Below are positions 1 through 8,074 of a stretch of DNA of 64,000 bases, one piece after another. This stretch comes from Ectothiorhodospira haloalkaliphila ATCC 51935 (GTDB taxonomy: Bacteria > Pseudomonadota > Gammaproteobacteria > Ectothiorhodospirales > Ectothiorhodospiraceae), in assembly GCF_000633935.1 (NCBI RefSeq), contig NZ_KK214998.1, forward strand, positions 743,844 through 807,843, read 5' to 3'. Position numbers and translations under genes: made by a program. Below the pieces are notes generated by a model that worked only from the letters and a program-made list of their open reading frames with translations, did no database searches and was not told where the DNA came from. The first letter of the stretch is position 1; the number at the start of each line of letters is the position of its first letter.

Positions 1-30
1 GCCGTCCATCACTGCCGTCAGGATACCCAT
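1..30 (-). CDS. start of an unidentified gene, cut by the window edge
   Basis: An ATG at 30-28 on the minus strand opens a frame that runs off the left edge after ten codons (MGILTAVMDG). It starts about 30 bases after the stop of the cytochrome b gene and has a G-rich stretch just upstream that could serve as a ribosome-binding site, so it may be a third gene of the octaheme cytochrome operon. Ten residues are too few to assign a family. Confidence 0.3.
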   Translation of the reverse strand, partial: MGILTAVMDG

Positions 31-60
31 GCCACAACCCCGCGGTCCACGGACCGGGGC

Positions 61-669
61 CTACTTGGCGCTTTCGTGTTCCTTCTCCCAGCCGGTGATC
101 ATGACCTTGATCTTTTCCAGCGGGGTGTGGCCCGTCGTGGTCAGGTAGACATGTACGATCACGAAGGCCAGCATGAGAAAGGCCCCCAGAGTGTGCGCCA
201 CAGCCACCTGCTGCAACCCAATGAACTCCGGCATGAAGCCCTTCAAGCTGCCCCAGAAAAGATAGATCAGTCCGGAGATCCAGATCAGGGGATTGATCAA
301 CAGCTTGACCCCCAGATAGGCAAGGCGCTGCAGGGGGTTGTGCTTGCGTTCCACCGTGATGTGGTAGGGATGGTTGGCGCCGATGAAGATACCGTAGGCG
401 TAATAGCGCACCATCCGGTCAATATTGCGCAGCGTCGGGATGTAGTGCTTCCATTGTCCGGTGGTGAAGTGCCAGAAGATGGCGAAGATCCATAGCCCGA
501 TCAGCAGCCAGGCGGCGATTTCGTGAACTTCCACCGCTGTCTGAAAATCCAGAAGGCTGTGGGTACCGTGGATGGCCAGCCCCGAAAACAGCAGCGTGAG
601 GATCAGGGCTGCCTGAGACCAGTGCCAAAAACGCTCAAAACGGGTGAACAGGTAGATTCGCTTACTCAT
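61..669 (-). CDS. cytochrome b561-type membrane subunit
   Basis: About 202 residues from the ATG at 669. It belongs to the di-heme b-type cytochrome family found in Ni/Fe hydrogenases, formate dehydrogenases and cytochrome b561. The N-terminus carries the typical FERFWHWSQA segment, with four predicted membrane helices and membrane-embedded histidines (for example HWSQ, VEVHE, FWHF and VAHTLG) that would bind two hemes. Its start overlaps the stop of the octaheme cytochrome gene by eight bases, implying translational coupling. The likely role is quinone-to-cytochrome electron transfer in the inner membrane for the octaheme partner. A longer frame to 726 exists but would overlap the upstream gene by 65 bases and lacks family-like sequence, so the ATG at 669 is preferred. 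Confidence 0.85.
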   Translation of the reverse strand: MSKRIYLFTRFERFWHWSQAALILTLLFSGLAIHGTHSLLDFQTAVEVHEIAAWLLIGLWIFAIFWHFTTGQWKHYIPTLRNIDRMVRYYAYGIFIGANHPYHITVERKHNPLQRLAYLGVKLLINPLIWISGLIYLFWGSLKGFMPEFIGLQQVAVAHTLGAFLMLAFVIVHVYLTTTGHTPLEKIKVMITGWEKEHESAK

Positions 670-2305
670 GGGGAGCGCCTCTCTTGCGCATGCGGCTGAC
701 CAGACGGGTACCACTATGGGCGGCAACCCCCAACAGCATCAGACCCGCCAAGCCGAATCCGATCCCATCCACCCAGGGATGACTGTCTCGGCCCGGTAGC
801 CAGATGCCGGGGACATCATCCAGACGCCCGCCCGGCCGGTGGCAGTCTGCACAGGCCAGGGCGTCTTCGGCGGGAGCCACCATGTGGGTAATGGGCCAGG
901 TCATGCGAGTGTCAACAAAATCGAATTCGCCGCTGAAGGGACGCCCCGTGGCAGCCATGCCGGCTTCGATGGCCTTGGTGAAGTCGAAATTGAACCAAAG
1001 GGAAGTGTCATTGGGGATGGCCACCTGCATGACTGTCAGCTGGCGGTGTTCCGTGTCATAGGGTTGGCGGCCGCTGAATTTTTTCACGGGCCAGATGCGA
1101 GCCTCCTCGGCACCGGGAGTGCCGCGGAAACGGTTGACGTGGAAAACCTGCCCCGGTTCCACCGGGGCGTCGGGCTGGATGTAGTCCACGCTGCCATCAA
1201 ACCACAGGTATTCAGGAACCACGTTTTCCTTGGGGACGAAGCTGCCCTTGCGGCTGTCGTAGACCAGGTGGCCCTGTTCGTTCCTCAGCATGAAGGGCTT
1301 GCCGTCCCCATCCATCCGCGTGGCCTCGGACCAGTCCCAGGCCATCCTCGTGGGAACACCGCCACGCGCATAGGTCGGGATATGGCAGGTCTGGCAGGCG
1401 AGGATGTGGGCGTGATTGTTCAGGCGCTCGGCGTGCAGAAGGTCGCCGCTGTGGGGTCGTTCCCCATGGCAGGCCTGGCATGAGGCTGGATTCCGATCGT
1501 CCTTGCGGCCTCGCATGATGGGCCCCTGGGCGTCACTGGCGGTCATGGACAAGCGACTGCCAGGTACCTTGTGGTCACGGGTTTCATGGCACTGGGCGCA
1601 ACTGAAGTTCAGCCCGTCGCTGGCCATGTGCACGTCCAGTTCCCGACCGGGGTCGACCAGGGAGGAATCCAGGTCGCCGTGTTTCACGCCATCGCCGCCC
1701 CCTCCATAAAAGTGGCAGCTGCCGCAAGCCTCCCGACTGCTGACCCCCACGCTTCGGGCAGCCGCCACCAGGTCCGTGGGTTCGTAAAACTTGCCCGAAT
1801 CGGGTGGATATTCCGTGCGTTCGTAGGCCGGGTGACCGGCCAGACCGAAGGGTTTGACGTACTCTTCTGCGGAATGGCAAACGAGGCAGTCAACGTTGCG
1901 CTCCGCCGTGAAGTCGAACTGATCGTCCTCCCAGCCATAGCCGGCATGGCAGGCTGCGCAAAAGGCTTCGTTGGATTGATGGCCGATGCAGAAGGCGTTG
2001 AGCATCGTCTTCTTGCCCAGCGGCTTGCCCTTGACCGGATCCTGGTATTCCCAGGTCCAGTGCGGGGACTGCATGAGTTGGGCCGCCGCCTCGGTGTGGC
2101 AGCCCAGACAGGCTTCGGTGACCTCCTGCCCCGTCGCGAACGGCCCTTCCAATTCCTTGAATTTGGTGTGATCGGCTGTGGAGGCCGCCAGAGGGCCGCT
2201 CACCAGCCATATGGTCAATAATAGTGCTGTGCCCAGCACCCACCATTGGGCTGTTGCCGGCCCATCAGCGGGTGACGCGGGCATGAACCTCGCCGCGTGT
2301 CTCAC
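662..2305 (-). CDS. octaheme c-type cytochrome, tetrathionate reductase family
   Basis: The protein has exactly eight CXXCH heme sites (Cys at about 66, 116, 140, 194, 236, 276, 304 and 485 of a 547-residue reading). It also has the segment before heme 2 (NAFCIGHQSNEAFCAACH) that resembles octaheme tetrathionate reductase (OTR) of Shewanella. An N-terminal hydrophobic stretch (about 21-40) would export it, and a second one near 512-530 probably anchors its C-terminus. OTR proteins reduce tetrathionate, and also nitrite and hydroxylamine in vitro; the physiological substrate here is unknown. The b-type cytochrome downstream overlaps it and would supply electrons. The start may be the GTG at 2305, preceded by GGAGATGGAGG, or the ATG at 2284. 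Confidence 0.88.
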   Translation of the reverse strand: MRHAARFMPASPADGPATAQWWVLGTALLLTIWLVSGPLAASTADHTKFKELEGPFATGQEVTEACLGCHTEAAAQLMQSPHWTWEYQDPVKGKPLGKKTMLNAFCIGHQSNEAFCAACHAGYGWEDDQFDFTAERNVDCLVCHSAEEYVKPFGLAGHPAYERTEYPPDSGKFYEPTDLVAAARSVGVSSREACGSCHFYGGGGDGVKHGDLDSSLVDPGRELDVHMASDGLNFSCAQCHETRDHKVPGSRLSMTASDAQGPIMRGRKDDRNPASCQACHGERPHSGDLLHAERLNNHAHILACQTCHIPTYARGGVPTRMAWDWSEATRMDGDGKPFMLRNEQGHLVYDSRKGSFVPKENVVPEYLWFDGSVDYIQPDAPVEPGQVFHVNRFRGTPGAEEARIWPVKKFSGRQPYDTEHRQLTVMQVAIPNDTSLWFNFDFTKAIEAGMAATGRPFSGEFDFVDTRMTWPITHMVAPAEDALACADCHRPGGRLDDVPGIWLPGRDSHPWVDGIGFGLAGLMLLGVAAHSGTRLVSRMRKRGAPHE

Positions 2306-2393
2306 CCTCCATCTCCCCGAATCTTTATTTAGTTATATTCGGAGATTATGGTGATATGACCAGAACCGATCAATGGCTTTTATCAATGCACAT

Positions 2394-2948
2394 TCACTCT
2401 CCCAGCAACGCCTCAATGGCACGCTGGAAACGCTGCGAGTCCGGCGAGACCATGCTGGAATAGGCGGCGACCACCTGGCCGTTCCGGTCCACCAGATACT
2501 TGTAGAAGTTCCAGCGGGGCGCACGGCTCTGTCGCGCCAGTTCCTGGAAGATGGGATGGGCGTCATCTCCCCGGACTCCAATGGGCGCGAACATGTCGAA
2601 GCTCACCCCGAAGTTGCGAAAGCACACCCGGGCCGTCTCTGCCTCGTCGCTGGCCTCCTGATTGAAGTCGTTGGAGGGAAATCCCATCACCTTGAGCCCC
2701 CGGTCGGCGTATTTCTCATGGATCGCTTCAAGGCCCGAGAACTGACCGGTAAAGCCGCAATGACTTGCGGTGTTGACGATCAGCAGCGGCTGGCCGGCGA
2801 ATCGCTCCCTCAGGTTCACCACCTCACTGGAATGCAGGCGCCGCATGTCGTGATCGAAAAGATCTGTATGGCCGGGCGGTTCCTGCACCGCAAAAGCCGG
2901 GGACGCAAGCAAGGGGATCAGCAGGCAGACGGACAGGAATCGGATCAT
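2394..2948 (-). CDS. periplasmic glutathione peroxidase (Cys type)
   Basis: A 184-residue thiol peroxidase of the glutathione peroxidase family, reducing hydroperoxides with thioredoxin or glutathione. The catalytic site is NTASHCGFTG, with cysteine in place of selenocysteine, and the family motif WNFYKYLVDRNG is present. A clean signal peptide (MIRFLSVCLLIPLLASPAFA) indicates export, which is less common than the cytoplasmic BtuE form. The ATG at 2948 has a GGAGG site seven bases upstream, so the longer frame to 3029 is unlikely. It lies in the same direction as the octaheme cytochrome, about 90 bases upstream of it, in a gap that is AT-rich and probably holds the cytochrome promoter. Confidence 0.9.
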   Translation of the reverse strand: MIRFLSVCLLIPLLASPAFAVQEPPGHTDLFDHDMRRLHSSEVVNLRERFAGQPLLIVNTASHCGFTGQFSGLEAIHEKYADRGLKVMGFPSNDFNQEASDEAETARVCFRNFGVSFDMFAPIGVRGDDAHPIFQELARQSRAPRWNFYKYLVDRNGQVVAAYSSMVSPDSQRFQRAIEALLGE

Positions 2949-3037
2949 GACGGGGCCTCCACGGATTGTCCCGTTTGAGACCATCCGGGAAAGCCTGAGT
3001 TCATAGGTGGGTCTTTTGTGTCCAGGCACCGTACGAC

Positions 3038-3475
3038 TCAGGCCTGGTCACCCTGGGGGCGCCTGGCATCGCGTTTCAGGATTTGCCCGGAGTAGGCCAG
3101 AAAATCATCCAGATGGTGCTTGATGATGCTGATGGTGATGGGTAGTTGCAGGCTCTGGTAATCGTGCACGGCAATATTTCGAAAACCCACCATGCGTCTC
3201 ATGACATCCGCCAGGTCCGGGCCGATCCAGCCGCCGCGATGCAGCAGCGTGAATACGTCCCGGGCGCTTTGGGGTACCCCAAGACGTTCGCGCCGGATCA
3301 GGTGCTGGCCCATGTCCAGTGCTGCTTCGCAGGCACGCTGGATATTGAGGATCGCTGCATCCTGGCGCGTGTAGTCCTGGGGGAACCCCTCGGGATTGGC
3401 TGCATATTCCTCTCGAGCCCGGGCCACGCAGCGCTCGATGGTGGCCGCCTTGTTGATCAGGACATCATCCGCCAT
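3038..3475 (-). CDS. hepT: HepT-like HEPN ribonuclease toxin
   Basis: A 145-residue all-helical protein of the HEPN/DUF86 family. It carries the RX4HXY signature as RNIAVHDY (Arg99, His104, Tyr106), the RNase active site of HepT toxins. In characterised HepT/MntA systems the partner MntA adds AMP groups to the tyrosine of this motif and thereby silences the RNase. Its start overlaps the mntA stop by eleven bases, as expected of a coupled antitoxin-toxin operon with the antitoxin first. Arg, His and Tyr are all present, so the toxin looks intact. Confidence 0.9.
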   Translation of the reverse strand: MADDVLINKAATIERCVARAREEYAANPEGFPQDYTRQDAAILNIQRACEAALDMGQHLIRRERLGVPQSARDVFTLLHRGGWIGPDLADVMRRMVGFRNIAVHDYQSLQLPITISIIKHHLDDFLAYSGQILKRDARRPQGDQA

Positions 3476-3860
3476 GGACTTGCCCCCGCTTGCCGATGTC
3501 CTCCAGCAGGCCCGCGCGGGCCATGTCGAGCTCGGTCTTTTCGCTGAGTATGGCGGCCTCGTAGAGTGTGGTGCGGGTATCCAGGGCCCACCAACGCTCC
3601 CCGCGGGTGATGATCTGATATTGCATCACCGTGGAGGCAGCCCGCAGGTCCACCAGGTCCACCGGGCAGCCCGCCACATCTGCCAGTTCGCCGGATACCT
3701 CCCAGAGCAGCAGCACATCGGCATATCCCGCCACCAGAACCGCCAGGTCCAGGTCACTCTCGGGCCCGGCCGTTCCGTGAATGCGGCTGCCGAAGGCATA
3801 AATGCCCATGAGCCCCGGCACCCGGTCTTGCAGTCGCTGAATGATCTCTGCCTGATTCAT
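3465..3860 (-). CDS. mntA: MntA-like nucleotidyltransferase antitoxin
   Basis: A 131-residue minimal nucleotidyltransferase with the GSX10DXD motif (Gly24-Ser25, Asp36 and Asp38, in FGSRIHGTAG...DLDLAV). Family members paired with HepT are AMP-transferring antitoxins that modify the toxin's HEPN active site. The ATG at 3860 has a GGAGG site upstream. The gene is divergent from asnO across about 150 bases. A third catalytic acidic residue is probably in the CPVDLVDLR segment, so the enzyme looks complete. Confidence 0.9.
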   Translation of the reverse strand: MNQAEIIQRLQDRVPGLMGIYAFGSRIHGTAGPESDLDLAVLVAGYADVLLLWEVSGELADVAGCPVDLVDLRAASTVMQYQIITRGERWWALDTRTTLYEAAILSEKTELDMARAGLLEDIGKRGQVHGG

Positions 3861-4007
3861 CGGTTTCCTCCCATTCCCTTGAGTCTATCGTGTTTGCCCT
3901 TGGGGGGCAGGGCGGACGCAACCGGGCCCCTGAGGTGACGACGCGGGCGGTGCCTGAAATAATGACTCCCTGAGCTCAGCCTGGAATCAAACAAGGAATC
4001 ACGCTTC

Positions 4008-5783
4008 ATGTGCGGCATCTGCGGCGAACTGCATTTCAAGGGCACGCGGCCCGACCTGGCCTCCATCCGGCGCATGCTGGATCGTCTGGAGCGGCGCGGG
4101 CCGGATCACGAGGGGAGTTACTCCGACGGCCCCCTGGCCTTCGGGCATCGACGCCTGTCCATCCTGGATCTGTCGGAGCGCTCCAATCAGCCCATGGTGG
4201 ACCCGGAGCTGGGTCTGGCGGTGGTCTTCAACGGCACCCTCTACAACTTCCGGGAACTGCGCGCGGAACTGGCCGGCCGGTATCGCTTTTTCTCCACCGG
4301 GGATACCGAGGTGATCCTCAAGGCCTACCATGCCTGGGGGGAAGACTGCGTCAAGCGTTTCCATGGCATGTTCGCCTTTGCCGTCTGGGATCTGCGTGAA
4401 CAGCGCCTGTTCCTGGGCCGCGACCGGATGGGCATCAAGCCCCTGTATTACAGCCTCACCGATCAGCGCCTGCGCTTTGCATCCAATATTCAGGCCCTGC
4501 TGGCGGCCGGCGATGTGGACACCGGCTTCGACCCGGTGGCCCTGCATCATCACTTCACCCTGCATGCGGTGGTGCCGGCGCCGCGCACCCTGTTCAAGGG
4601 CGTGCGCAAGCTGCGGCCCGGCCACACCCTCACGCTGGAGCATGATGGCCGTGTCCGGGAGCAGCGTTACTGGACCCTGGAGGCCGTGCGGCCCGATACC
4701 CCACTGTCGCCCGAGGATTGGACCCAGGCCATTCATGACAGCCTGCGCCAGGCTGTGAAAAAACGGCTGGAGGTGGCGGATGTGCCGGTAGGCGTGCTGC
4801 TCTCCGGTGGGCTGGATTCCAGCCTGCTGGTGGCCCTGCTGGCCGAGTCCGGCGTGCGCAACCTGCAGACCTTTACCGTGGGTTTTGAGGATCAACCCGA
4901 GGAGAAGGGCAGCGAGTTCGAGTTTTCCGATCCGGTGGCCGAACGCTACGCCACGGTGCACCATCGCTTTCACGTACCCAACGACCAGGTGCTTCAGCGC
5001 CTGCCCGAGGCCGTGGATCAAATGGCCGAGCCCATGGTGGGCCAGGATGCCGTGGCCTTTTACCTGCTCTCCGAACAGGTGTCCCAGCATGTGAAGGTGG
5101 TTCAATCGGGGCAGGGGGCGGATGAGGTCTTCGCTGGCTATTTCTGGTACCCGCGCATGGTGGCGGAAACGGAAGGCTCACGGGTGGAGCGTTTCGCACG
5201 GCATTACTTCGACCGGGATCACGACGAGTTCCTGCAGATGCTGGCCCCGGAGCTGGTGAGCGAGGATCACACCCGTGCCCTCATCGAGGCGGCCCTGAAC
5301 GAACCGGGGGCCGACACCCTGCTGGACGCGGTGCTGCGCCTGGATGTGACCACCCTGGTGGTGGATGACCCGGTGAAACGGGTGGACAACATGACCATGG
5401 CCTGGGGCCTGGAGGCCCGGGTGCCGTTCCTGGATCACGAACTGGTTGAACTGGCCGCACGCATGCCACCGGAACTCAAGCTGGCCGAGGGCGGCAAGGG
5501 AGTGCTCAAGCACATCTCCCGCGGGCTGCTGCCGGATTCGGTGATCGACCGCCCCAAGGGGTACTTCCCGCTGCCGGCGCTGAAATACGTGCGCGGCCCG
5601 TTCCTGGACTTCATGCGTGACATCCTGGATTCCCAGGCCTGTCGGGAGCGGGGGCTGTATCAGCGTGATTACGTGCAGCGCTTGCTGGCCGAGCCGGAGA
5701 AGCACCTCACCCGCATCCAGGGCAGCAAGCTGTGGCATCTGGCCCTGCTGGAGTTCTGGCTGCAGCGCCAGGGCGTTTCCTGA
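4008..5783 (+). CDS. asnO: class II glutamine amidotransferase, N-acetylglutaminylglutamine amide type
   Basis: A 591-residue protein with an N-terminal Ntn glutaminase domain (nucleophile Cys2, MCGICGELHF) and a C-terminal ATP-pyrophosphatase synthetase domain (SGGLDSS at 266-272). The overall layout is that of asparagine synthetase B. Segments such as VKVVQSGQGADEVFAGY, DPVKRVDNMTMAWGLEAR, DRPKGYFPLPALK and the C-terminal GSKLWHLALLEFWL match the branch that amidates N-acetylglutaminylglutamine (AsnO) to form the osmolyte NAGGN. The peptide synthetase (ngg) that normally sits beside it is absent here. That leaves either a remote ngg or another glutamine-amide osmolyte as the target. Plain asparagine synthesis cannot be excluded. 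Confidence 0.8.
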   Translation: MCGICGELHFKGTRPDLASIRRMLDRLERRGPDHEGSYSDGPLAFGHRRLSILDLSERSNQPMVDPELGLAVVFNGTLYNFRELRAELAGRYRFFSTGDTEVILKAYHAWGEDCVKRFHGMFAFAVWDLREQRLFLGRDRMGIKPLYYSLTDQRLRFASNIQALLAAGDVDTGFDPVALHHHFTLHAVVPAPRTLFKGVRKLRPGHTLTLEHDGRVREQRYWTLEAVRPDTPLSPEDWTQAIHDSLRQAVKKRLEVADVPVGVLLSGGLDSSLLVALLAESGVRNLQTFTVGFEDQPEEKGSEFEFSDPVAERYATVHHRFHVPNDQVLQRLPEAVDQMAEPMVGQDAVAFYLLSEQVSQHVKVVQSGQGADEVFAGYFWYPRMVAETEGSRVERFARHYFDRDHDEFLQMLAPELVSEDHTRALIEAALNEPGADTLLDAVLRLDVTTLVVDDPVKRVDNMTMAWGLEARVPFLDHELVELAARMPPELKLAEGGKGVLKHISRGLLPDSVIDRPKGYFPLPALKYVRGPFLDFMRDILDSQACRERGLYQRDYVQRLLAEPEKHLTRIQGSKLWHLALLEFWLQRQGVS

Positions 5784-5805
5784 ACCGTGTGGGGGCTGAT
5801 CTCCC

Positions 5806-5895
5806 TGTGGGAGCGGGCCTTGCCCGCGAAGGCGGTGGGCACATCAGCATGGTCAGGGCGCTGCGGCAGCAGCGGCCGGAGTGTGTGCCCACCGC
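5806..5895. repeat. REP-like palindromic repeat, copy A (rearranged)
   Basis: The element begins with the common head TGTGGGAGCGGGCCTTGCCC. Its second half is flipped relative to copies B, C, D and F: the GCGGTGGGCACA arm (about 5830) is answered by TGTGCCCACCGC near 5884-5895, giving a long hairpin. It lies between asnO and grxD and could act as a transcription boundary. Confidence 0.75.
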
Positions 5896-6029
5896 TTTTG
5901 GGGAGACCAACTTCCGCAGGGGGTGCGAGCCTCTGTTCCATGGTACCATACGGAATTAATCAGGTATGGTCAGGTCGCAGTGACAACGGCCCGGCCCGCC
6001 CCCTCATCAACACAAGACAACACGAGGTG

Positions 6030-6353
6030 ATGCCAGTGGACGCTCTTGACCGCATCCGTCAGCAGGTGGAAGAAAATCCTGTTGTCATTTACATGAAGGG
6101 CACGCCGCAGTTTCCCATGTGCGGTTTTTCCAATCGGGCGGTATCGGCCCTCAAGGAATGTGGCAAGCCCTTTGCCTACGTGAACGTGCTGGCCGACCAG
6201 GAAATCATGCAGAGTCTCCCCAGCTTTGCCAACTGGCCCACCTTCCCGCAGATCTACGTAAAAGGCGAACTCATCGGTGGGTGTGACATCACCCTGGAGA
6301 TGTTCGAGTCGGGCGAGTTGCAAACCATGGTGGCGGAAGCAGCGGGGGAGTAA
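6030..6353 (+). CDS. grxD: monothiol glutaredoxin Grx4
   Basis: About 107 residues with the monothiol CGFS active site (FPMCGFSNRAV), plus the WPTFPQIYVKGELIGGCDI segment that binds glutathione. Grx4 proteins carry glutathione-ligated [2Fe-2S] clusters and pass them to apoproteins in the cytoplasm. The start is uncertain: ATG at 6030 sits only two bases after GAGG, whereas the in-frame GTG at 6036 has better spacing and yields a length closer to that of E. coli GrxD. It converges on the GGDEF regulator gene, with seven bases between their ends. Confidence 0.93.
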   Translation: MPVDALDRIRQQVEENPVVIYMKGTPQFPMCGFSNRAVSALKECGKPFAYVNVLADQEIMQSLPSFANWPTFPQIYVKGELIGGCDITLEMFESGELQTMVAEAAGE

Positions 6354-6360
6354 GGCCTGC

Positions 6361-7323
6361 TTAGCTGACCACCACCTCATTACCCCCGGCCGCGCGGGCC
6401 GCTTCCAGATTGCTGCCAGCCTTTTTCATGAGTTCGCGGATGGTCATTAGCGGCTGCTGGTAGTCGTGGAAATGGGCGCCGATGGACACACGGATGGGCA
6501 CCTTGCCCTCCGACGTGGTGATGCCATCCTGGGAAAGACTTTGCAGAACGCGTCCCAGCAGTTCCCGGTTGAACTGCTGGGGAGAGTGCACATGCAGGAG
6601 CAGGGCGAATTCCTCACCGCCGATCCGTGCCACCAGGTCGGTGGGGCGTACTGATAGTCGCAGGCGTTTGGCAAACCCCAGCAATACCTCATCCCCAAGG
6701 TCGTGGCCCAGGTGCTGGGACACCTGATCCACATGATCCAGGTCCACCAGCGCCAGGCACAGACCGCCCCCGCGTGCCTGGGTTTCCAGCACCAACACCT
6801 CCAGTCTCTGGTTCAGGGCACGTTGATTGGCGAGGCCGGTGATGGGATCGGTAGTGGAGAGGTTTTCCATGTGCTGATTGGCGGCCTTCAGGGCCGCAGA
6901 CGTCTCCAGCAAGCGATTCTGCAGCGTCGCCATGCGCCCCGCCGCGAACACGCGGGCGGCGAGCTGCATGTTGTGGATCGGCTTGGTGAGATAGTCGTCC
7001 ACACCCTGATGGAAGGCCTCCAGCATGGCCTCATCCCCCTCCTTGGCGGTGAACAGGATGATGGCCGTGTAGCGCTCTTCCTCCTCGTCCCGCGTGCGGA
7101 TGGCCGCCGTCAACTCCAGACCGTTCATATCCGGCATCACCCAGTCTGCCAGCACCACGTCCGCTCGCCGCTCCACCAGCAGCGACAGAGCCTCGGGGGC
7201 CGAGGCGGCCAACCTGACGTCATCGTAGCCCACCCGTTCAAGGGTGTTCTTCAATACCGTCCGGCTGTATTGCATGTCATCGACGATGAGGATCGATAAC
7301 GCAGGCGGTGTGGACGAGGTCAT
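6361..7323 (-). CDS. response regulator with GGDEF domain
   Basis: A 320-residue protein with an N-terminal receiver domain (phospho-acceptor Asp60 in VVLADWVMPDMNG, Lys114 in YLTKP) and a C-terminal diguanylate cyclase domain. The GGEEF signature is at 235-239, with an RXXD inhibitory site (RPTD, 226-229) at the usual spacing. The segment DLDHVDQVSQHLGHDLGD departs from the usual DIDHFKxINDxxGHxxGD: Phe, Lys, Asn and Asp positions are changed. Nucleotide binding may therefore be weaker or altered. The expected role is phosphorylation-controlled c-di-GMP production, but no partner kinase is adjacent. Confidence 0.9.
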   Translation of the reverse strand: MTSSTPPALSILIVDDMQYSRTVLKNTLERVGYDDVRLAASAPEALSLLVERRADVVLADWVMPDMNGLELTAAIRTRDEEEERYTAIILFTAKEGDEAMLEAFHQGVDDYLTKPIHNMQLAARVFAAGRMATLQNRLLETSAALKAANQHMENLSTTDPITGLANQRALNQRLEVLVLETQARGGGLCLALVDLDHVDQVSQHLGHDLGDEVLLGFAKRLRLSVRPTDLVARIGGEEFALLLHVHSPQQFNRELLGRVLQSLSQDGITTSEGKVPIRVSIGAHFHDYQQPLMTIRELMKKAGSNLEAARAAGGNEVVVS

Positions 7324-7382
7324 TGGAGACGATCACCTACTGAAAAAAGTGTGACTTACGTCTCCCTCTTATAAGCAAGCCA

Positions 7383-8039
7383 TCAGGCCTTGTCCACGTT
7401 TTCCGTCACCAACGGTGTCACATGGCCGTTCCAGCGGTTCATCACATCACAAAAGATGTCGGCGGTCTTTTCGGCATCGTAGGTGGCCGAATGGGCCTCG
7501 GCGTTGTCCCAGGAAAGGCCTGCCTGCTGCGCGGCCCGGGCCAGGACGGTCTGACCATAGGCCATGGCCGAGAGGGTGACCGTGTCCAGGTTGCTGAAGG
7601 GATGGAAGGGGTTGCGCTTGAGCTTGGTGCGTTCGGCCGTGGCATTCACGAAGGCCAGGTCGAAGCCGGCGTTATGTCCCACCAGGATGGCCCGGGTACA
7701 GTGATTGAGCTTGACCTCCTGGCGCACCTCGCGAAAGACCTCCCGCAGTGCCTCGTCCTCCGGCGTGGCGATCCGCAGGGGGTGCCAGGGGTTGATGCCG
7801 GTGACCTCCAGGGACTTGGGGTCCATGTGTGCCCCTTCAAAGGGTTGCACATGATGGGACAGGGTGCGGTGGCGACGGATGTAGCCCTGCGCATCCATGC
7901 GCAGGATGACGGCAGCGATCTGCAGCAGCGCGTCGGTTTGCGGGTTGAAGCCCCCGGTTTCCACGTCCACCACCACGGGTAGAAAGCCACGGAAGCGGTT
8001 GCCCATGGGGCGAAAGTCAGCATCTTCGGTCATGGGCAT
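7383..8039 (-). CDS. rnt: ribonuclease T
   Basis: A 218-residue DEDDh exonuclease that trims the 3' ends of tRNAs and other stable RNAs. The catalytic set is visible: DVETGGFN (Asp25, Glu27), [11 protein letters not shown] and [12 protein letters not shown]. The length matches E. coli RNase T, and the family phrase [15 protein letters not shown] is conserved. The start could be the ATG at 8039 or the one two codons further in. It lies just downstream of pyrC in the same direction, the order seen in many gammaproteobacteria. Confidence 0.95.
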   Translation of the reverse strand: MPMTEDADFRPMGNRFRGFLPVVVDVETGGFNPQTDALLQIAAVILRMDAQGYIRRHRTLSHHVQPFEGAHMDPKSLEVTGINPWHPLRIATPEDEALREVFREVRQEVKLNHCTRAILVGHNAGFDLAFVNATAERTKLKRNPFHPFSNLDTVTLSAMAYGQTVLARAAQQAGLSWDNAEAHSATYDAEKTADIFCDVMNRWNGHVTPLVTENVDKA

Positions 8040-8074
8040 AGGGTATCAGTTCTCGAGGGGCTGGGGGCTTTACC

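Noticed and set aside
5787-6029. N-terminal extension of grxD
   Set aside because: The extension reads through REP copy A; the glutaredoxin family start is at 6030 or 6036.
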